Shown: positions 59,539 to 64,000 of the stretch, piece after piece
Position numbering within the stretch: the first letter of the stretch is position 1
How the letters are laid out: every line of letters begins with the position of its first letter
Assembly: GCF_002119665.1 (NCBI RefSeq)
Contig: NZ_CP021111.1
Coordinates: forward strand, 2,790,001 to 2,854,000
DNA length: 64,000 nt
Origin: Bordetella genomosp. 13
GTDB lineage: Bacteria > Pseudomonadota > Gammaproteobacteria > Burkholderiales > Burkholderiaceae_B
Reading direction: 5' to 3'
Notes under the pieces: generated by a model
What the model was told of the DNA's origin: nothing
The model's input: only the letters and a program-made list of their open reading frames with translations
Database searches by the model: none
Made by a program: the position numbers and the translations under genes

Positions 59539-60531
59539 TTACAGCGGCTTGACCCGAACCAGCGCGTCCGGATCGCGTGATGCCGCCACCGCATTGCGTA
59601 GCGGCAGGCCGAGCTGCGGCGCGTCGATCTCGAAGACGTCGCCGTCCTCGGTACGGATGCCGTCGGCGAAGGACAGCGTCGCCGTGCCGAAGAAATGAAC
59701 GTGCACGTCGCCGGGACGTCGGAAGAGCCCATACTTGAAATGATGGTGCTCCAGGTTCGCCACGCTGTGGCTCATGTTGGCCTCGCCCGACACGAAAGCC
59801 TGCTCCCAGATCACCTCGCCTCGCCTGCGCACGCGCGATACGCCTTCGACGTGGGCGGGCAACTCCCCCAGCAGCAACTCGGGCCCGAAGCTCGCGGGGC
59901 GTAGTTTGGAATGTGCCAGCCACAGATAATTGCCGCGCTCGATGACGTGATCGGAAAACTCGTTGCCCAGCGCGAAGCCGAGGCGGCAGGGCGTGCCGTC
60001 GTCGGCGATCCAGTAGATGCCCGCGACCTCGGGTTCCTCGCCCCCGTCCAGCGCAAATGCGGGCGATGCCAGGGCTGCCTCGGGCGCCGTCACGGCATGG
60101 CCGTTGCCCTTGTAGAACCATTCGGGCTGGACGCCCACCATGCCGGCCGCGGGCTTGCCGCCCTCCACTCCCATGTGGAACATGCGCATCGAGTCTGTCT
60201 GCGGCATCTGCTGGGTCTGCGCGGCGTGCATCGCGTCGCGCGTGGCTGCCGAGCCCAGGTGCGTCAGGCCCGTGCCGGTCAGGTGCAGGTGCGCGGGATC
60301 CGGATGATCGACCGGGGCCAGCACGCGCCCCTGCCGCAACGCCTCGGCCAGGTCTACCGCCTGGGCGCGCCCGCGCGAGCGGATTTCGTCGGCCAGGCTG
60401 CGACCGGAGGCCCATGCCGCGCGGGCCAGCTCGAGAACACTGGCAGCCCCGGGCACGACGTGGGCGGCGTCGCCCTCGCGCGCCACGACGGCGCGCGCGC
60501 CCTGTTCGGTTCGGATCTGGGAAATGAACAT
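59539..60531 (-). CDS. AraD1/GguC family protein (fumarylacetoacetate hydrolase fold)
   Basis: 330 residues. The FAH-type fold is seen from about residue 95: TGTGLTHLGSAATRDAMH near 85, MFHMGVEGGKPAAGMVG near 118, EPEVAGIYWIADDGTP near 163 with metal Glu residues, and LGFALGNEFSDHVIERGNYL near 183. In Agrobacterium gguC follows gguB as here. Members are thought to act on 2-keto-3-deoxy sugar acids (dehydration or cleavage). It lies 5 bases behind the permease and 10 before the dehydratase. Confidence 0.9.
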   Translation of the reverse strand: MFISQIRTEQGARAVVAREGDAAHVVPGAASVLELARAAWASGRSLADEIRSRGRAQAVDLAEALRQGRVLAPVDHPDPAHLHLTGTGLTHLGSAATRDAMHAAQTQQMPQTDSMRMFHMGVEGGKPAAGMVGVQPEWFYKGNGHAVTAPEAALASPAFALDGGEEPEVAGIYWIADDGTPCRLGFALGNEFSDHVIERGNYLWLAHSKLRPASFGPELLLGELPAHVEGVSRVRRRGEVIWEQAFVSGEANMSHSVANLEHHHFKYGLFRRPGDVHVHFFGTATLSFADGIRTEDGDVFEIDAPQLGLPLRNAVAASRDPDALVRVKPL

Positions 60532-60536
60532 GATGA

Positions 60537-61729
60537 TCAGCCCTGTCTGCGTCGGTTGTAGACATCGAAGAACACGGCGGCCAGCAGCGCGAATCCCTTG
60601 ATCACCTGCTGGTAATCGATACCGATGCCCAGGATGGACATGCCGTTGTTCATGACGCCCATGATGAAGGCGCCCACTACGGCGCCGATGATCTTGCCCG
60701 TGCCGCCCGATGCCGAGGCGCCGCCGATGAACACCGCCGCGATCACGTCCAGCTCGAGCCCGAAGCCGGCACGAGGCGTGGCGGTGTTCAGCCGCGCCGC
60801 GAAGATCAGCCCGGCCAACGCCGCCAGCAAGCCCATGTTCACGAACGTGAGGAAGGTCAGCCGCTCGGTCTTGATGCCCGAGATGCGCGCAGCCTTCTCG
60901 TTGCCGCCCAGCGCGTAGATGCGCCGCCCCAGCGTGGTCCTTTCAGTGATGAAGACGTACACCGCGGTCAGCACCGCCATCGAGACCAGCACGTTGGGCA
61001 GACCTCGGAAACCCGCGAGCTTCCATGTGACGAACAAGATGGCCGCCGAGACGATCAGCAGGCGCGCTGCGAGGAATGCCGCGGGCTCGACGTCCATGCC
61101 ATAGCGGCGGTTGCGGGACCAGGTGCGCAGCGACAGATGGACGAGCAGCGCCACGCTGGCCAGGCCGACGGCGAGGGCCGTGAGATTGGGCTTGCCCGCG
61201 CCGAACAGGTCAGGCACGAAGCCCGTGGACAGCAGCTGGAACTCGCGCGGGAACGGGCCGACGGACTGGCCCTCCAGCAGCCACAGCGACAGGCCGCGGA
61301 ATATCAGCATGCCGGCCAAGGTCACGATGAAGGCGGGAATCTTCCAGAACGCGATGAAGTACCCCTGGGCCGCGCCGATGGCCATGCCGGCCGCCAGGCA
61401 GGCGGGCACCGCAGTCCAGACAGGCCAGCCCAGCTGAATGATGAGCACGGCGGACAGCGCCCCGATGAATCCCATCACCGATCCGACCGACAGGTCGATG
61501 TGGCCGGATACGATCACCATCAGCATGCCCAGCGCCATGATGACGATGTAGCTGTTCTGCAGCAGCAGATTGGTGATGTTGACAGGCCGCATCAGGGTGC
61601 CGTCGGTCAGCACCTGGAACAGGGCCAGGATGGCGACCAGCGCCACCAGCAGCCCGTAGTCGCGCACGTGGCTCGAAAGATAGGCGCCGATCCGGCGGTC
61701 GCCCGGCTCGCGCTGGATGATGGATGTAC

Positions 61730-61733
<4 letters not shown>
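60537..61733 (-). CDS. Sugar ABC transporter permease, GguB-like
   Basis: 398 residues with about ten membrane helices, a BPD_transp_2 permease that functions as a dimer. [20 protein letters not shown] near residue 81, [20 protein letters not shown] near 130, [19 protein letters not shown] near 269 with the ATPase-contact loop, and [20 protein letters not shown] near 335 are family marks. The ATG at 61733 overlaps the ATPase stop in ATGA. By order and length it matches GguB of the ChvE-GguAB sugar system. Confidence 0.93.
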
Positions 61734-63265
<1,532 letters not shown>

Positions 63266-63274
63266 GGTCGCGGC

Positions 63275-64000
63275 CTACTGGAGATCGGATTTGGTGTAGT
63301 AGCCCGAGCGAACCAGCACATCTTCCCAATTCGCCGCGTCGACCACCGTGGGCTGCAGCAGAAACGCGGGCACGACCTTCACGCCGTTGTCGTAGGTCTT
63401 GGTGTCGTTGACCTTGGGTTTGCCGCCCTTGAGCATGGCGTCGACCATGCCGACCGCGGCCTTGGCCAGCTCCCGGGTGTCTTTGAAGATGGTGGAGTAC
63501 TGTTCCTTCGCCAGGATCGACTTGATCGACGGCCGCTCCGCATCCTGCCCGGTGACCACCGGCATGGGCTGCCCTGCCGAGCCGTAGCCCACGCCCTTCA
63601 GCGAGGAGAGGATGCCGATGGACATGCCGTCGTAGGGCGACAGCACACCCTGCAGGCGCTTGTCCGTGTAGGCGGAGGACAGCAGGTTGTCCATGCGGGC
63701 CTGCGCCGCGGCTCCATCCCACCGCATGGTGCCGACTTTCGACATGCCCGTCTGGCCCGACGCGATCCGGATGTCGCCCGCGTCGATCAGCGGCTTGAGC
63801 ACGGACATGGCGCCGTCGTAGAAGAAATAGGCGTTGTTGTCGTCCGGACTGCCGCCGAAGAGTTCGACGTTCCATGGCCTGACGTCGCCGAAGCGCTGCT
63901 TCAGTCCCTGCACCAGGGACTGCGCCTGCTGCACGCCCACCTTGAAGTTGTCGAACGTGGCGTAGTAGTCCACGTGCTCAGTGCCGCGGATCAGGCGGTC
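63275..64000 (-). CDS. Sugar-binding protein of the ABC transporter, ChvE-like (partial, N-terminus beyond window)
   Basis: The last 241 residues or so are in the window; the frame is open through base 64000. [20 protein letters not shown] and the later [19 protein letters not shown] are strong marks of ChvE-type periplasmic aldose receptors; [15 protein letters not shown] is another, with ligand-binding residues. It ends KSDLQ. In Agrobacterium ChvE binds arabinose, galactose, glucose and xylose. It is the first visible gene of the operon 55985-64000. A regulator may lie beyond the window. Confidence 0.92.
   Translation of the reverse strand, partial: DRLIRGTEHVDYYATFDNFKVGVQQAQSLVQGLKQRFGDVRPWNVELFGGSPDDNNAYFFYDGAMSVLKPLIDAGDIRIASGQTGMSKVGTMRWDGAAAQARMDNLLSSAYTDKRLQGVLSPYDGMSIGILSSLKGVGYGSAGQPMPVVTGQDAERPSIKSILAKEQYSTIFKDTRELAKAAVGMVDAMLKGGKPKVNDTKTYDNGVKVVPAFLLQPTVVDAANWEDVLVRSGYYTKSDLQ

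Overview
The window looks like chromosomal DNA of a high-GC betaproteobacterium of the Bordetella/Achromobacter type (Alcaligenaceae, Burkholderiales). Evidence: very GC-rich coding sequence; eight periplasmic Bug/TctC-type solute receptors with no TctAB permease; three TRAP-type DctP receptors for a single DctQM permease; and many small catabolic operons, each with its own LysR, IclR, GntR or MarR regulator. No rRNA, tRNA, CRISPR array, phage gene or insertion sequence was recognised. The genes are dense: only one gene-free stretch exceeds 300 bases (5156-5539), and ATGA start/stop overlaps are frequent.

Layout. 1-5155 (-): a CoxSML-like molybdenum hydroxylase (small subunit cut by the window edge and fused to a CoxG-like domain) behind a Tat-exported DctP receptor. 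5540-9575 (+): a three-component ring-hydroxylating oxygenase (Rieske ferredoxin, reductase, alpha, beta) of the anthranilate/salicylate type, followed by a MarR regulator; a shared TCAGT-N2-ACTGA-like motif lies before all three transcription units. 9599-14371 (-): a six-gene operon (amidohydrolase, dimeric-barrel protein, carboxymuconolactone decarboxylase-like protein, SDR, SMP-30 lactonase, Bug receptor) with a divergent LysR. 15503-19916 (+): an unrecognised protein made of two internal repeats, a thiamine-diphosphate enzyme, a Bug receptor and an SDR, facing an IclR regulator. 20771-27307: fused TRAP permease DctQM, MmgE/PrpD and Bug (-) divergent from DctP and a GntR regulator (+). 27381-33442: CMD protein and HIBADH-type dehydrogenase (-) divergent from MBL hydrolase, SDR, HIBADH, SDR and Bug (+). 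33472-39382 (-): ethanolamine ammonia-lyase EutBC, a membrane protein, a carotenoid-oxygenase family enzyme and an MlrC-type M81 peptidase. 39475-43038 (+): LysR, a Bug receptor with a short C-terminus, DUF3606, a 27-residue membrane peptide, a cupin and BioY.

43052-49927 (-) is an eight-gene operon (Ldh-type oxidoreductase, cupin, VOC protein, SDR, Bug, a DctP lacking a signal peptide, Bug, HIBADH) divergent from a LysR; it carries three solute-binding proteins and no permease. 50060-55347 (+): two LysR regulators, then a sulfatase, a Bug receptor and a phosphosulfolactate-synthase (ComA)-like protein. 55521-55892 is a PRC-barrel protein.

55985-64000 (-) is a sugar operon with the chvE-gguA-gguB-gguC order of Agrobacterium, extended by an IlvD/Edd dehydratase, a Gfo/Idh/MocA dehydrogenase and an SMP-30 lactonase. 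Together these suggest uptake of an aldose and its oxidation through lactone, sugar acid and 2-keto-3-deoxy acid. Most substrates in the window are inferred from gene families and context only.
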